Shown: positions 18,582 through 27,150 of the stretch, in pieces | Numbering within the stretch: the stretch's first letter is position 1 | How the letters are laid out: every line of letters begins with the position of its first letter | From: Gammaproteobacteria bacterium | GTDB lineage: Bacteria > Pseudomonadota > Gammaproteobacteria > Pseudomonadales > Azotimanducaceae | Assembly (NCBI GenBank): GCA_030425195.1 | Contig: JAUIAV010000005.1 | Coordinates: 1 to 64,000, forward strand | Length of the DNA: 64,000 nucleotides | Reading direction: 5' to 3' | Translations under genes and position numbers: made by a program | The notes under the pieces: generated by a model | Told to the model about the DNA's origin: nothing | The model's database searches: none | Seen by the model: only the letters and a program-made list of their open reading frames with translations

Positions 18582-18784
18582 TTACTGGTTGCCTCGTGAA
18601 CGACCCGCAACTATAACACTCCGCTGATTTGGAAAGCGGGCACTGTTACCATTCGAAACAGAAATGACATCCGAGAAGTGACACCCGAGACGTGAACGGC
18701 ACAGCCGAACCCAACCACCCCCGACCACCGGACCAGGCGCCCTGCCTGAACCGTACGTCTGACCGTTCGACCCGTCACTGACCC

Positions 18785-19765
18785 ATGTGGTTCCTGATTC
18801 TGGCGCTGATTCTGGGTTTCATCACGCTCGTATGGAGTGCCGACAAGTTCCTTTCGGGCGCCGCCAGCACTGCCAACCACATGGGCGTTTCGAAGATGCT
18901 CATCGGCCTGACGGTGGTCTCCGTCGGCACTTCCGCCCCTGAAATTCTCGTGGCTGCGGCCGCGGCTGTCGAAGATTCAGGCATTCTCGCGGTGGGCAAC
19001 GCCATCGGCTCGAACATCGCCAACATCGGACTCGTCCTCGGCATCACCGCCCTGCTGGCGCCTCTGCCCTTCTCTCAGACGGTTCTCAAGGCTGAGCTGC
19101 CCTGGCTGCTGGGCGCCACGCTGCTGGCCCTCATCCTCATGTTCGATCTGCATCTGTCGCCGCTGGACGGCCTGCTGCTGATGACCGGCCTGGGTCTGAT
19201 TCTCTGGCGCCTGGTCCGGAACCAGCAGACGGCCGGCGCCGAGGTGTCGGAGAGTATCCAGGAGGAGCTGGACGAGCTGCAGCACATGCCCCGGGGGCAG
19301 GCAGTCTTCTGGCTGGTCACCGGGCTCCTCGTCCTGCTGGTGAGTGCTCAGGTACTGGTCTGGTCCGCTACTCAGATTGCCGCCGCACTCGGGGTATCCG
19401 AGCTGATCATCGGCCTGACCATCGTGGCGGTGGGCACCAGCCTGCCGGAGCTCGCCGCCACCGTCGGGTCGGCCGTCAAGGGTCATTCGGACATCGCCAT
19501 CGGCAATGTGGTCGGCTCGAACATTCTCAACATCCTGGCCGTACTCGCCATCCCCGGCCTGATCGGCGGCACGGATATCGAGATCGTCGCCCTCTGGCGT
19601 GATTGCGGCATGATGCTGGCGCTGACTCTGCTGCTGGCGCTGTTTGCCTACGCCATCGGTTCGACCCCCGTCATCACCCGCTTCGAAGGTGCCGTGATGC
19701 TGGCGGCCTGGTGCGGCTACAACCTCCTGCTGATCAACCAGGCGGCCGCCTGGCAGGGCGCATGA
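18785..19765 (+). CDS. yrbG: calcium/sodium antiporter, YrbG family
   Basis: CaCA-superfamily inner-membrane exchanger. 326 aa with about ten hydrophobic segments and two inverted alpha-repeats, each with the family ion-binding motif: TVVSVGTSAPEILVAAAAA with GNAIGSNIANIGLVLG in the first half, and TIVAVGTSLPELAATVGSA with GNVVGSNILNILAVL in the second. Loop between halves is acidic (EVSESIQEELDELQ). The stop overlaps the kdsC start (ATGA). Ion specificity cannot be read from sequence. Confidence 0.94.
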   Translation: MWFLILALILGFITLVWSADKFLSGAASTANHMGVSKMLIGLTVVSVGTSAPEILVAAAAAVEDSGILAVGNAIGSNIANIGLVLGITALLAPLPFSQTVLKAELPWLLGATLLALILMFDLHLSPLDGLLLMTGLGLILWRLVRNQQTAGAEVSESIQEELDELQHMPRGQAVFWLVTGLLVLLVSAQVLVWSATQIAAALGVSELIIGLTIVAVGTSLPELAATVGSAVKGHSDIAIGNVVGSNILNILAVLAIPGLIGGTDIEIVALWRDCGMMLALTLLLALFAYAIGSTPVITRFEGAVMLAAWCGYNLLLINQAAAWQGA

Positions 19766-20262
19766 AGATCGCCGACATCGCCGGGCGTATCCGCCTGATC
19801 AGCTTCGATGTGGACGGCGTGCTCACGGATGGCCGGATCGTCTACACGGATGACGGCCGGGAGATCAAGGCTTTCAACGTTCAGGACGGCGCAGCGCTGA
19901 AGATGCTGGCCGCCGCGGGTATCGAGATCGCGCTGCTCACAGGTCGCCGTTCGCCCATGGTGGAACGCCGGGCGGCCGAGCTCGGCATCCGTCATCTGGA
20001 GCAGGGTCTGGAAGACAAGGCTCCGGCCTTCCGGTCTCTGTGCGAACGTCTGGCCATTCCGCTCGCACAGAGCGCTCACGTGGGCGACGATCTGCCGGAC
20101 CTGGCGCTTTTCGAACTGGCCGGCCTGTCCATCAGCGTCCCGAACGGTCATCCGACGGTGCAGGCCCGGGCCGATCACGTGACCGTGACGGCAGGCGGTG
20201 AGGGCGTGGTCCGGGAGCTGGCCGAACTGTTTCTGCGTGCCCGGAACGCCTGGCCGTACTGA
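19762..20262 (+). CDS. kdsC: 3-deoxy-D-manno-octulosonate 8-phosphate phosphatase KdsC
   Basis: HAD-superfamily C0 phosphatase releasing Kdo from Kdo-8-phosphate for lipopolysaccharide inner core. 166 aa: nucleophile motif SFDVDGVLTDG, motif II LLTGRRSPMVERRAAELGI, and motif III VGDDLPDLALFELAGLSISVPNGHP. The track ORF starts 159 bases early in the exchanger gene; ATG 19762 is the right start. kdsD (arabinose-5-phosphate isomerase), usually between yrbG and kdsC, is absent here. Confidence 0.96.
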   Translation: MKIADIAGRIRLISFDVDGVLTDGRIVYTDDGREIKAFNVQDGAALKMLAAAGIEIALLTGRRSPMVERRAAELGIRHLEQGLEDKAPAFRSLCERLAIPLAQSAHVGDDLPDLALFELAGLSISVPNGHPTVQARADHVTVTAGGEGVVRELAELFLRARNAWPY

Positions 20263-20268
20263 TCCGGC

Positions 20269-20889
20269 ATGGACCGGCTGCCACTGACCAACCTCCGACT
20301 GCTCGGCATCGCCCTGCTCGGCAGTCTGGTTCTGGCCGCCGCCGTTTTCTTCCAGCCGACCCTGCCGGAGGAAGAACGGCTGCCGGACCCGGGTGTGAGC
20401 GATGAGCCCGATCTGCTCATCGAGACCGCGGTGATCCGGCAGTACCGGGAAACCGGCGGCCTCCGCTATCTGCTGCGTTCACCGAAAATCGAGCACTTTC
20501 AGGACCGGGCTTTCACCCGGCTGACAGAGCCTGATCTCGAGCTGCACGACGCGCCTGCACCACCCTGGCGGGTGAAGGCAATCCGCGGCGCGATCTACAA
20601 TGCCGGTGAGGGGCAGCAGAGCGCCGAAGAGGAAGTCAGGCTCGAAGGCGACGTGAAGATGCTGCAGACGTTCGAGGACGGCAGACGTTACGACCTGCGA
20701 ACGCCCAGCATCACGATTTATCCCGGGCGCGAATACGCCGAGACGCACCAGAATGTTATGATCACGACCCATGCGGGGCGCACCAAAGCGGTGGGCCTGG
20801 AAGGCAGTCTGGACAAGGGACTGCTGAAGATGTTTTCGAGCGATGAACAACGCGTACACACCATCATTCTGCCGGATCAGTTCAAGTAG
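20269..20889 (+). CDS. lptC: LPS export ABC transporter periplasmic protein LptC
   Basis: Bitopic protein taking lipopolysaccharide from LptB2FG and handing it to LptA. 206 aa: N-terminal membrane helix (LLGIALLGSLVLAAAVFF) then a beta-jellyroll domain (ETAVIRQYRETGGLRYLLRSPKIEHFQDRAFTRLTEPDLELHDAPAPPWRVKA and the later YAETHQNVMITTHAGRTKAVGLEG). Six bases after kdsC; overlaps lptA by 47 bases. Confidence 0.94.
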   Translation: MDRLPLTNLRLLGIALLGSLVLAAAVFFQPTLPEEERLPDPGVSDEPDLLIETAVIRQYRETGGLRYLLRSPKIEHFQDRAFTRLTEPDLELHDAPAPPWRVKAIRGAIYNAGEGQQSAEEEVRLEGDVKMLQTFEDGRRYDLRTPSITIYPGREYAETHQNVMITTHAGRTKAVGLEGSLDKGLLKMFSSDEQRVHTIILPDQFK

Positions 20890-21487
20890 CCGGGGCCTGG
20901 CCCTTGCCGCCGTCCTGTTTGCAATGCTGTCGATCGCACGGCCCGCAGGCGCGCTGCCTGATGATGCTGACAAGCCGATCAACATCCGTGCCGACTCGGT
21001 GGAATACGATCAGACCGGCAACCGCATCGTCTATCGCGGTTCGGTTCAGGTGGACCAGGGCACCCTCAGGGTGACGGCTGAGACCATGACCATCGACCTC
21101 CAGGACGGTAATAAAGTGCTCCGCATCACCGCCGAGGACACGCCCGCCCGATACCAGCAGCAGATCGAAGTGGATGAAGCGCCGGTGAAGGCACAGGCGC
21201 TCACCATCGTCTACCACACTCAGGAGGAACGGGTCGATCTGAAAGGATCCGCCAATCTGGAACAGGAAGGCAGCACGTTGACGGGCGACCTGATCGTCTA
21301 CGACATCGTTGCCGGCCGGGTAGACGCGAGCGCGACGCGCGAAGCGCCGGTCACCATGACGCTGCAGCCGAACACCCTCGAATCATCCGATGCGGGCGGG
21401 TCATCACCGGTGCCCGCAGAACGCACGGAGAGCTCCGGGACTTCTCCTGAAGAATCCGATCCTGCAGCCGGCGACGACGGTTTCTAG
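20843..21487 (+). CDS. lptA: LPS transport periplasmic bridge protein LptA
   Basis: Beta-jellyroll protein forming the periplasmic bridge from LptC to LptD. 214 aa: signal peptide (GLALAAVLFAMLSIARPAGA), OstA-like domain (KPINIRADSVEYDQTGNRIVYRGSVQVDQGTLRVTAETM; YHTQEERVDLKGSANLEQEGSTLTGDLIVYDIVAGRV). A disordered Ser/Glu/Pro/Asp-rich tail of about 40 residues follows, longer than in E. coli. Start at ATG 20843 inside lptC; a later start would damage the signal peptide. Confidence 0.94.
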   Translation: MNNAYTPSFCRISSSSRGLALAAVLFAMLSIARPAGALPDDADKPINIRADSVEYDQTGNRIVYRGSVQVDQGTLRVTAETMTIDLQDGNKVLRITAEDTPARYQQQIEVDEAPVKAQALTIVYHTQEERVDLKGSANLEQEGSTLTGDLIVYDIVAGRVDASATREAPVTMTLQPNTLESSDAGGSSPVPAERTESSGTSPEESDPAAGDDGF

Positions 21488-21490
21488 CTT

Positions 21491-22216
21491 ATGGCAAGAC
21501 TTCATGCCACGGACCTGCGCAAGCAGTACAGAAACAAGGTGGCCGTAGAAAGCGTCAGTCTCGGGGTCGAGAGTGGAGAGATCGTCGGCCTGCTGGGACC
21601 GAACGGCGCAGGGAAGACCACCACGTTCTACATGATCGTCGGTCTGCTCAAAGCCGATGCCGGTGAGATCGGGCTGGATGCGAAGGTTCTGACCGACGCG
21701 CCCATGCACATCCGCGCCCGGGAAGGCATCGGCTACCTGCCGCAGGAGGCCAGTGTCTTCAGAAAGCTCTCCACCGAAGACAACATCATGGCCATTCTGG
21801 AGCTCAGGCCCGATCTCTCGGGCAGCCAGCGCCGGGACCATCTCGAACAGCTCCTGGACGAATTCCATCTGCAGGGCGTGAGAAAGTCCATGGGGGAGAG
21901 GCTGTCCGGCGGGGAACGCCGGCGTCTGGAAATCGCCCGGGCGCTGGCCACGGAGCCCGGTTTCATGCTGCTTGACGAACCCTTCGCCGGCGTGGATCCC
22001 ATCTCGGTCTCGGACATCAAGAACGAGATCCGGGATCTGGCCAACCGCAGGATCGGCGTGCTGATCACCGACCACAACGTGCGCGATACGCTGGATATCT
22101 GTGATCGGGCCTATATCGTCAGCGCCGGCCAGATCATCGCCGAGGGTGAGCCTTCCGAAATCCTGAAGAACGAGCAGGTGCGCAGCGTCTACCTCGGCGA
22201 CTCGTTCAGCCTCTGA
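21491..22216 (+). CDS. lptB: LPS export ABC transporter ATPase LptB
   Basis: Dimeric ATPase of LptB2FG, powering extraction of lipopolysaccharide from the inner membrane. 241 aa: Walker [11 protein letters not shown]-loop [16 protein letters not shown], signature [15 protein letters not shown], Walker [14 protein letters not shown], switch His [11 protein letters not shown]. Three bases after lptA. Confidence 0.98.
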   Translation: MARLHATDLRKQYRNKVAVESVSLGVESGEIVGLLGPNGAGKTTTFYMIVGLLKADAGEIGLDAKVLTDAPMHIRAREGIGYLPQEASVFRKLSTEDNIMAILELRPDLSGSQRRDHLEQLLDEFHLQGVRKSMGERLSGGERRRLEIARALATEPGFMLLDEPFAGVDPISVSDIKNEIRDLANRRIGVLITDHNVRDTLDICDRAYIVSAGQIIAEGEPSEILKNEQVRSVYLGDSFSL

Positions 22217-22232
22217 TGAGCAACCCGCGCGC

Positions 22233-23825
22233 ATGAAGCAGACCCTTTCGCTCAAGCTCGGGCAGCAGCTCACCATGACCCCGCAGCTGCAGCAGGCCAT
22301 CCGTCTGCTGCAGCTGTCGAGCCTGGACCTGCAGCAGGAAATCCTCGAAACCCTGGAATCCAATCCCATGCTGGAGCTGGACGAGGAGGAAGCAGCGCCC
22401 GACGGAAACGACATTCCGGAACCGGAAGGCAGCGAGACGGGCGAGGAAGCGTCGGCCGGAGACGATGGCTTCGAGGACGCGGACGATTTTCCAGAGCTGC
22501 CCGGCGAGGGCGAAACCGGGAGCATGGCCGATGCCGACGCCCCGGAACCGGAAGACTTCACCGTGGAATCTGCGGCGGCAGCGGACGAGACACCCATTCC
22601 GGAAGATCTGCCGGTGGACACCAGCTGGGATGACATCTACGAGCCTTCCGGAACCTCGAGCACGTCCTCCGGCGAGGATGGCGACTGGAGCCTGGAGGAA
22701 CGCAACTCGGCGGGAGAATCGCTGCAGGAACACCTGCTCTGGCAGCTCAACCTGACACCCATGTCCGACCGGGACCGGATGATGGCCACCGCCATCATCG
22801 ATGCCGTGGATTCGGACGGCATGCTTACCTCGCCGCTGGAAGATCTCCTGGCTGCCCTGAACGCGGACGAACCGGAGGATGCGGATCCGGAATCTCTGGT
22901 GGAGCTCGATGAGATCCAGGCCGTGCTCAAACGCCTGCAGCAGTTCGATCCCGTGGGCGTCTGTGCCCGGGACCTGCCGGAGTGCCTTGCGCTGCAGCTC
23001 AACGCATTGGATCCCGACACACGCTGGCGCGCAGAGGCACTCAACCTGGTGACCGAGCATCTGGATCTGCTCGCAGCACGGGATTTCAATACGCTCAAGC
23101 GGCGGACCCGGCTGGACGAATCGGATCTGGCCAGCGTCGTCACTCTCATCCAGTCCATGAACCCGCGCCCGGGCTCGAGCATCGGCGGCGAAGCGGCCGA
23201 GTACATCGTCCCGGACGTGATGGTTTTCAAGGACAACGGCCGCTGGCAGGTGGAGCTGAACGGCGAGGCAACGCCGAAACTGAAGATCAACGAGCTCTAC
23301 GCCGGAATGGTCAAGCGGGCGGATTCCAGCGCGGACAACGTCTATCTCAAGGACAACCTGCAGGAAGCCCGATGGTTTCTGAAGAGCCTGCAGAGCCGGC
23401 ACGAAACCCTGCTGAAGGTGGCGACCAAGATCGTCGAGCACCAGCGGGGTTTTCTGGAGTACGGCGAGGAGGCCATGAAACCGCTGGTCCTGGCGGACAT
23501 CGCGGAGGCCGTGGACATGCACGAATCCACCATCTCACGCGTCACGAGCCGGAAATACATGCACACGCCGCGCGGCATATTCGAGCTGAAATACTTCTTT
23601 TCCAGCCACGTTTCGACAGCCAGCGGCGGCGAAGTTTCGAGCACGGCCATTCGGGCTCTAATCCGCAAGCTTACTGCCGATGAGAACCCCAGAAAACCGT
23701 TGAGTGACAACAAGATCGCAGCAATACTGGCCGAGCAGAACATCAAAGTGGCACGCAGAACGGTAGCGAAATACCGGGAATCCATGGCGATCCCTCCCTC
23801 CAATGAGCGGAAACGGCTGGTCTAG
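22233..23825 (+). CDS. rpoN: RNA polymerase sigma-54 factor RpoN
   Basis: Alternative sigma factor for -24/-12 promoters, needing AAA+ activators. 530 aa: region I ([20 protein letters not shown]), an unusually long acidic region II (about residues 50-165, rich in Glu, Asp, Pro and Gly), core-binding region, and the C-terminal RpoN box [12 protein letters not shown], with the helix-turn-helix near [31 protein letters not shown]. The expanded acidic linker accounts for the extra length compared with the usual 475-500 aa. Confidence 0.98.
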   Translation: MKQTLSLKLGQQLTMTPQLQQAIRLLQLSSLDLQQEILETLESNPMLELDEEEAAPDGNDIPEPEGSETGEEASAGDDGFEDADDFPELPGEGETGSMADADAPEPEDFTVESAAAADETPIPEDLPVDTSWDDIYEPSGTSSTSSGEDGDWSLEERNSAGESLQEHLLWQLNLTPMSDRDRMMATAIIDAVDSDGMLTSPLEDLLAALNADEPEDADPESLVELDEIQAVLKRLQQFDPVGVCARDLPECLALQLNALDPDTRWRAEALNLVTEHLDLLAARDFNTLKRRTRLDESDLASVVTLIQSMNPRPGSSIGGEAAEYIVPDVMVFKDNGRWQVELNGEATPKLKINELYAGMVKRADSSADNVYLKDNLQEARWFLKSLQSRHETLLKVATKIVEHQRGFLEYGEEAMKPLVLADIAEAVDMHESTISRVTSRKYMHTPRGIFELKYFFSSHVSTASGGEVSSTAIRALIRKLTADENPRKPLSDNKIAAILAEQNIKVARRTVAKYRESMAIPPSNERKRLV

Positions 23826-23870
23826 CCGGGTATTCAGACCGGATCAAACACGGATACAAGGAGGACCTTC

Positions 23871-24170
23871 ATGCAGCTCAACATCTCTGGACACCATGTG
23901 GACGTATCGGATGCTCTGAGGTCCTACGTGGAAGAGAAGTTGCAGAAACTCGAACGCCATTACGATCACATCACCAACGCCCACGTCATCCTCACGGTGG
24001 AGAAGCTCCAGCAGAAGGCAGAGGCCACCGTCCACATCAGCGGTGCCGAGGTCTTCGCCGATGCGGACTGCGAGGACATGTACGCGGCAATCGACAAGCT
24101 CACCGACAAACTGGACCGACAGATTCTGAAGCACAAGGAGAAGGTCCAGGATCGTCACCACGGGCGCTGA
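23871..24170 (+). CDS. hpf: ribosome hibernation promoting factor (short HPF)
   Basis: 99-aa protein that binds the 30S decoding region and promotes 100S dimers in stationary phase. Matches MQLNISGHHVDVSDALRSYVEEKLQKLERHYDHITNAHV and ADCEDMYAAIDKLTDKLDRQILKHKEK. A strong ribosome site (AAGGAGG) lies before the ATG. Position after rpoN is canonical. Short form, lacking the C-terminal dimerisation domain. Confidence 0.97.
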   Translation: MQLNISGHHVDVSDALRSYVEEKLQKLERHYDHITNAHVILTVEKLQQKAEATVHISGAEVFADADCEDMYAAIDKLTDKLDRQILKHKEKVQDRHHGR

Positions 24171-24192
24171 GCCCCGGCAGACCGGTTCTTAC

Positions 24193-24657
24193 ATGAGCGA
24201 CATCCCTCGAATTCTCGAACGGAGCTGCACCAAGGTCGGCGTGCCGGTCAGCTCACGCAAGGCGCTGCTGCAGTACGCCAGCGATCTGCTCGCAGACGAA
24301 TACGATCTCCCCGCCCGGCAGGTCTTCGATGAGCTGATGAACCGGGAACGGCTCGGCAGCACCGGGCTCGGCGAAGGCGTCGCCATTCCCCACTGCCGGG
24401 TTGACTGTCAGACCATTCACGCAGCCTGTCTCACCCTGGCCGAGCCCGTGGACTATGACGCCATCGATGGCGAGCCGGTGGACCTGATCTTCGTGCTGCT
24501 GGTACCGCCGGAGGAGAATTCCGCCCACCTGGAGCTGCTGAGTGACCTGGCCCGCCTCTACGGCAGCGACGAAAACCGCTCAACTCTGCGGCGCGCCGTC
24601 ACCGACGACGAGCTGTTCGAAACCTTCACCGGATTGATAAGCAGCCGGGCGGCATGA
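24193..24657 (+). CDS. ptsN: nitrogen-PTS enzyme IIA (EIIA-Ntr)
   Basis: Phosphorelay protein that takes phosphate from NPr and regulates potassium transport and other targets rather than carrying sugar. 154 aa with the EIIA fold and the phosphorylated histidine in GEGVAIPHCRV (His67). The PILERSC-like start IPRILERSCTKVGV is unusual; the rest is typical. Overlaps rapZ by four bases. Confidence 0.96.
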   Translation: MSDIPRILERSCTKVGVPVSSRKALLQYASDLLADEYDLPARQVFDELMNRERLGSTGLGEGVAIPHCRVDCQTIHAACLTLAEPVDYDAIDGEPVDLIFVLLVPPEENSAHLELLSDLARLYGSDENRSTLRRAVTDDELFETFTGLISSRAA

Positions 24658-25529
24658 AGCTCATCATCATCAGCGGCCGTTCCGGATCCGGAAAATCCAC
24701 GGCGCTGAGAGCGCTGGAAGACGCCGGCTTCAACTGCATCGACAACTTTCCCGTGGAGCTCCTGCCGTCGCTGGTCGGCAACGTGCTTTCGGAGCCGGCG
24801 GCGAGCGCACCCGCCTACGCCGTCTGCATTGATGCCCGCAGCCACGGGCTGTCCACCTTCCCGGAGTTCCATGCCCAGCTGGATCCGGCGGCCATCCACT
24901 GCGAGATCATCTATCTGGATGCCTTGTCAGGCACGCTCGTGAAGCGGTTCAGTGAAACCCGGCGCCGGCATCCGCTGACCAACGACGAAACCGATCTGCT
25001 TCAGGCCATCGAAGCGGAGAAGCAGATGCTCGGCAGCATCGCCAACCTGGCCGACCTGACGCTGGACACCACGCTCATGCGCGGCAGCGAGCTCGTGGAG
25101 GTGGTGCGCAAACAGATCGCCGAGGATCGCAGTCCGGGAATTTCGCTGCTGTTCCGTTCTTTCGGATTCAAATTCGGCGTTCCCGTGGATGCGGACATGG
25201 TGTTCGACATCCGCTGCCTGCCCAACCCCTACTGGGTGGAAGCGCTCCGTCCGCTCACCGGTGCGGACGCCGCCGTGGTGGACTATCTGGCCGGCCAGCC
25301 GGAAGTGCAGGAAATGTTCGACGACATCCGCAGCTTCCTGGAGCGCTGGATCCCACGGTTCGAAGCAAACAACCGGGCCTATCTGAACATCGCCATCGGC
25401 TGCACGGGCGGCCGGCACCGGAGTGTGTACATGACCGAGCGCATGCGGTCGCACTTCGCGGAAACATTCGACAACGTTCTGGTGCGCCACCGCGAGACGG
25501 CGCTGCCGGAAAGGCAGCCGGAAGAATAG
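24654..25529 (+). CDS. rapZ: RNase adapter protein RapZ (YvcJ family)
   Basis: Nucleotide-binding adaptor; in E. coli it directs RNase E to the GlmZ small RNA in response to glucosamine-6-phosphate. 291 aa: Walker A SGRSGSGKSTALRALEDAGF, ETRRRHPL segment, FGFKFGVPVDADMVFDIRCLPNPYWVEALRPLTG, and C-terminal YLNIAIGCTGGRHRSVYMTERM. Immediately followed by npr. Confidence 0.97.
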   Translation: MKLIIISGRSGSGKSTALRALEDAGFNCIDNFPVELLPSLVGNVLSEPAASAPAYAVCIDARSHGLSTFPEFHAQLDPAAIHCEIIYLDALSGTLVKRFSETRRRHPLTNDETDLLQAIEAEKQMLGSIANLADLTLDTTLMRGSELVEVVRKQIAEDRSPGISLLFRSFGFKFGVPVDADMVFDIRCLPNPYWVEALRPLTGADAAVVDYLAGQPEVQEMFDDIRSFLERWIPRFEANNRAYLNIAIGCTGGRHRSVYMTERMRSHFAETFDNVLVRHRETALPERQPEE

Positions 25530-25799
25530 ATGCTCGAGCAGACGCTCACCATCGTGAACAAGCTCGGCCTGCACGCCCGCGCCGCAGGCAAGCTGGTGCA
25601 TCTCACCAAGACTTTCTCCAGTGACGTCACCCTGGCCCGCGACTCAGAAGCCGTGGACGGCAAGAGCATCATGGCGGTCATGCTGCTGGCCGCCCCGGCA
25701 GGCACAGAGATCTGCGTGCGCGTGGATGGAGAAGACGAAGCAGAAGCCATGGCCGCGATCGCCGCGCTCATTGCCGACCGTTTCGGCGAAGACGAGTAG
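25530..25799 (+). CDS. ptsO: phosphocarrier protein NPr (HPr family)
   Basis: HPr-like carrier of the nitrogen PTS, passing phosphate from EI-Ntr to EIIA-Ntr. 89 aa; active-site histidine His15 in NKLGLHARAAGKLV and second signature DGKSIMAVMLLAAPAGTEI. The serine after DGK is present but regulatory Ser phosphorylation is not expected in this class. ATG follows the rapZ stop directly. Confidence 0.96.
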   Translation: MLEQTLTIVNKLGLHARAAGKLVHLTKTFSSDVTLARDSEAVDGKSIMAVMLLAAPAGTEICVRVDGEDEAEAMAAIAALIADRFGEDE

Positions 25800-25811
25800 C
25801 AACCCCTCCTC

Positions 25812-27149
25812 ATGCAGCTCCAGGAACAGATCAGCGACGTCATACGCCTGCACGGGTCCGGCTCCGTGGACGAGACCCGGTTCCTGCTCGCCTCCATGCG
25901 TCCGCCCGAGCTGGCGGTGCTGCTGGAATCCACACCACCCAAGGTGCGTAGGGTGCTGTGGGAGCTTCTGGACGAGGAGGAGAACCATCAGGTTCTGCAG
26001 CATCTCCATGACGATGTGCTCCTCGAGTTTCTCGGAGGCATGGATACGGAGGAGCTGGTCGCGGCAGCGGACGAGCTCGAGACGGACGACTTCGCGGACA
26101 TCCTCCAGCAGCTTCCGGATACGGTTTCCGATCAGGTGCTGTCTTCGCTGGATGCCAGCGACCGGGCCCGGGTCGAAGCGGTGCTGCCGTATCCCGAGGA
26201 TACCGCCGGCGGCCTGATGAACACGGACACCATCACCGTCCGGCCCCGGCACTCCATCGAAATCGTGCTCCGCTACCTGCGTCTCCGGAAGGAGCTGCCG
26301 GAAACCACCGACATGCTGGTGGTGACGAACAGCCGCGACGAGTACGCCGGGACGCTTTCGCTCACCACGCTGCTCACCTCCGATCCTTCCGTCACCGTGC
26401 GCGAGGTGATGGATTCCAAAGCCCCCGCTCTGCCCTACGACATGCCGGACACGGAAGTGGCGCGGATCTTCTCCGAGCAGGACCTGGTTTCCGCACCGGT
26501 GGTGGACGAGCGCGGCGTGCTCCTCGGCCGGATCACCATCGACGACGTGGTCGACGTGATCATGGAGGACGCGGAGGAAGCCATGCTCGCGCCTCAGGGC
26601 CTCGATACCGAGGACGACACCTTCGCGCCCATCCTGAAGTCAGCGCGCAGACGCGTCCTGTGGCTGACCATCAACCTGCTCACGGCTTTTCTGGCCGCAT
26701 CCGTGATCAGCATCTTCGAGGACACCATCGCCAAGGTAGTCGCTCTGGCCGTGCTCATGCCCATCGTCGCCAGCATGGGTGGGATCGCGGGCACACAGAC
26801 CCTGACGCTGGTGGTGCGCGGGATCGCCGTGGGTCAGATCGGCCGGGCCAACCTCATGTATCTGCTCAATCGGGAGTTTCTGCTGGCGGCCCTGAACGGC
26901 GTTCTGCTCGCGGCCATCGTGGCCACCGTGGCTGCCTTTGCGTTCAACGACCTGGTTCTGGGCCTCGTGATCGCGCTGGCCATGGTGATCAACCTGATCG
27001 TCGCCGCCGTGTCCGGCAGCCTGCTGCCGAGCCTGCTGATCCGGATCGGTATCGATCCCGCCATCGCCGGAGGCGTGGTGCTCACCACCATCACCGATGT
27101 CGCCGGCTTCTTCGTCTTTCTGGGTCTCGCGACCTGGGCCTACGCCTGA
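25812..27149 (+). CDS. mgtE: magnesium transporter MgtE
   Basis: Dimeric Mg2+ channel gated by cytoplasmic Mg2+. 445 aa: N domain of helical repeats (about 1-125, including EEENHQVLQHLHDDVLLEFLGGM and YPEDTAGGLMNTD), two CBS domains (about 130-255, with SAPVVDERGVLLGRITIDDVVDVI), then five membrane segments containing MPIVASMGGIAGTQTLTLVVRGIA and the ion-pathway segment near PAIAGGVVLTTITDVAGFFVFLGLA. Convergent with pmbA, one base between stops. Confidence 0.97.
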   Translation: MQLQEQISDVIRLHGSGSVDETRFLLASMRPPELAVLLESTPPKVRRVLWELLDEEENHQVLQHLHDDVLLEFLGGMDTEELVAAADELETDDFADILQQLPDTVSDQVLSSLDASDRARVEAVLPYPEDTAGGLMNTDTITVRPRHSIEIVLRYLRLRKELPETTDMLVVTNSRDEYAGTLSLTTLLTSDPSVTVREVMDSKAPALPYDMPDTEVARIFSEQDLVSAPVVDERGVLLGRITIDDVVDVIMEDAEEAMLAPQGLDTEDDTFAPILKSARRRVLWLTINLLTAFLAASVISIFEDTIAKVVALAVLMPIVASMGGIAGTQTLTLVVRGIAVGQIGRANLMYLLNREFLLAALNGVLLAAIVATVAAFAFNDLVLGLVIALAMVINLIVAAVSGSLLPSLLIRIGIDPAIAGGVVLTTITDVAGFFVFLGLATWAYA

Positions 27150-27150
27150 C

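Noticed and set aside
21404-22636. 410-aa minus-strand ORF over lptB and rpoN
   Set aside because: Ser-rich low-complexity N-terminus comes from the acidic codons of RpoN region II read backwards; lptB and rpoN are certain.
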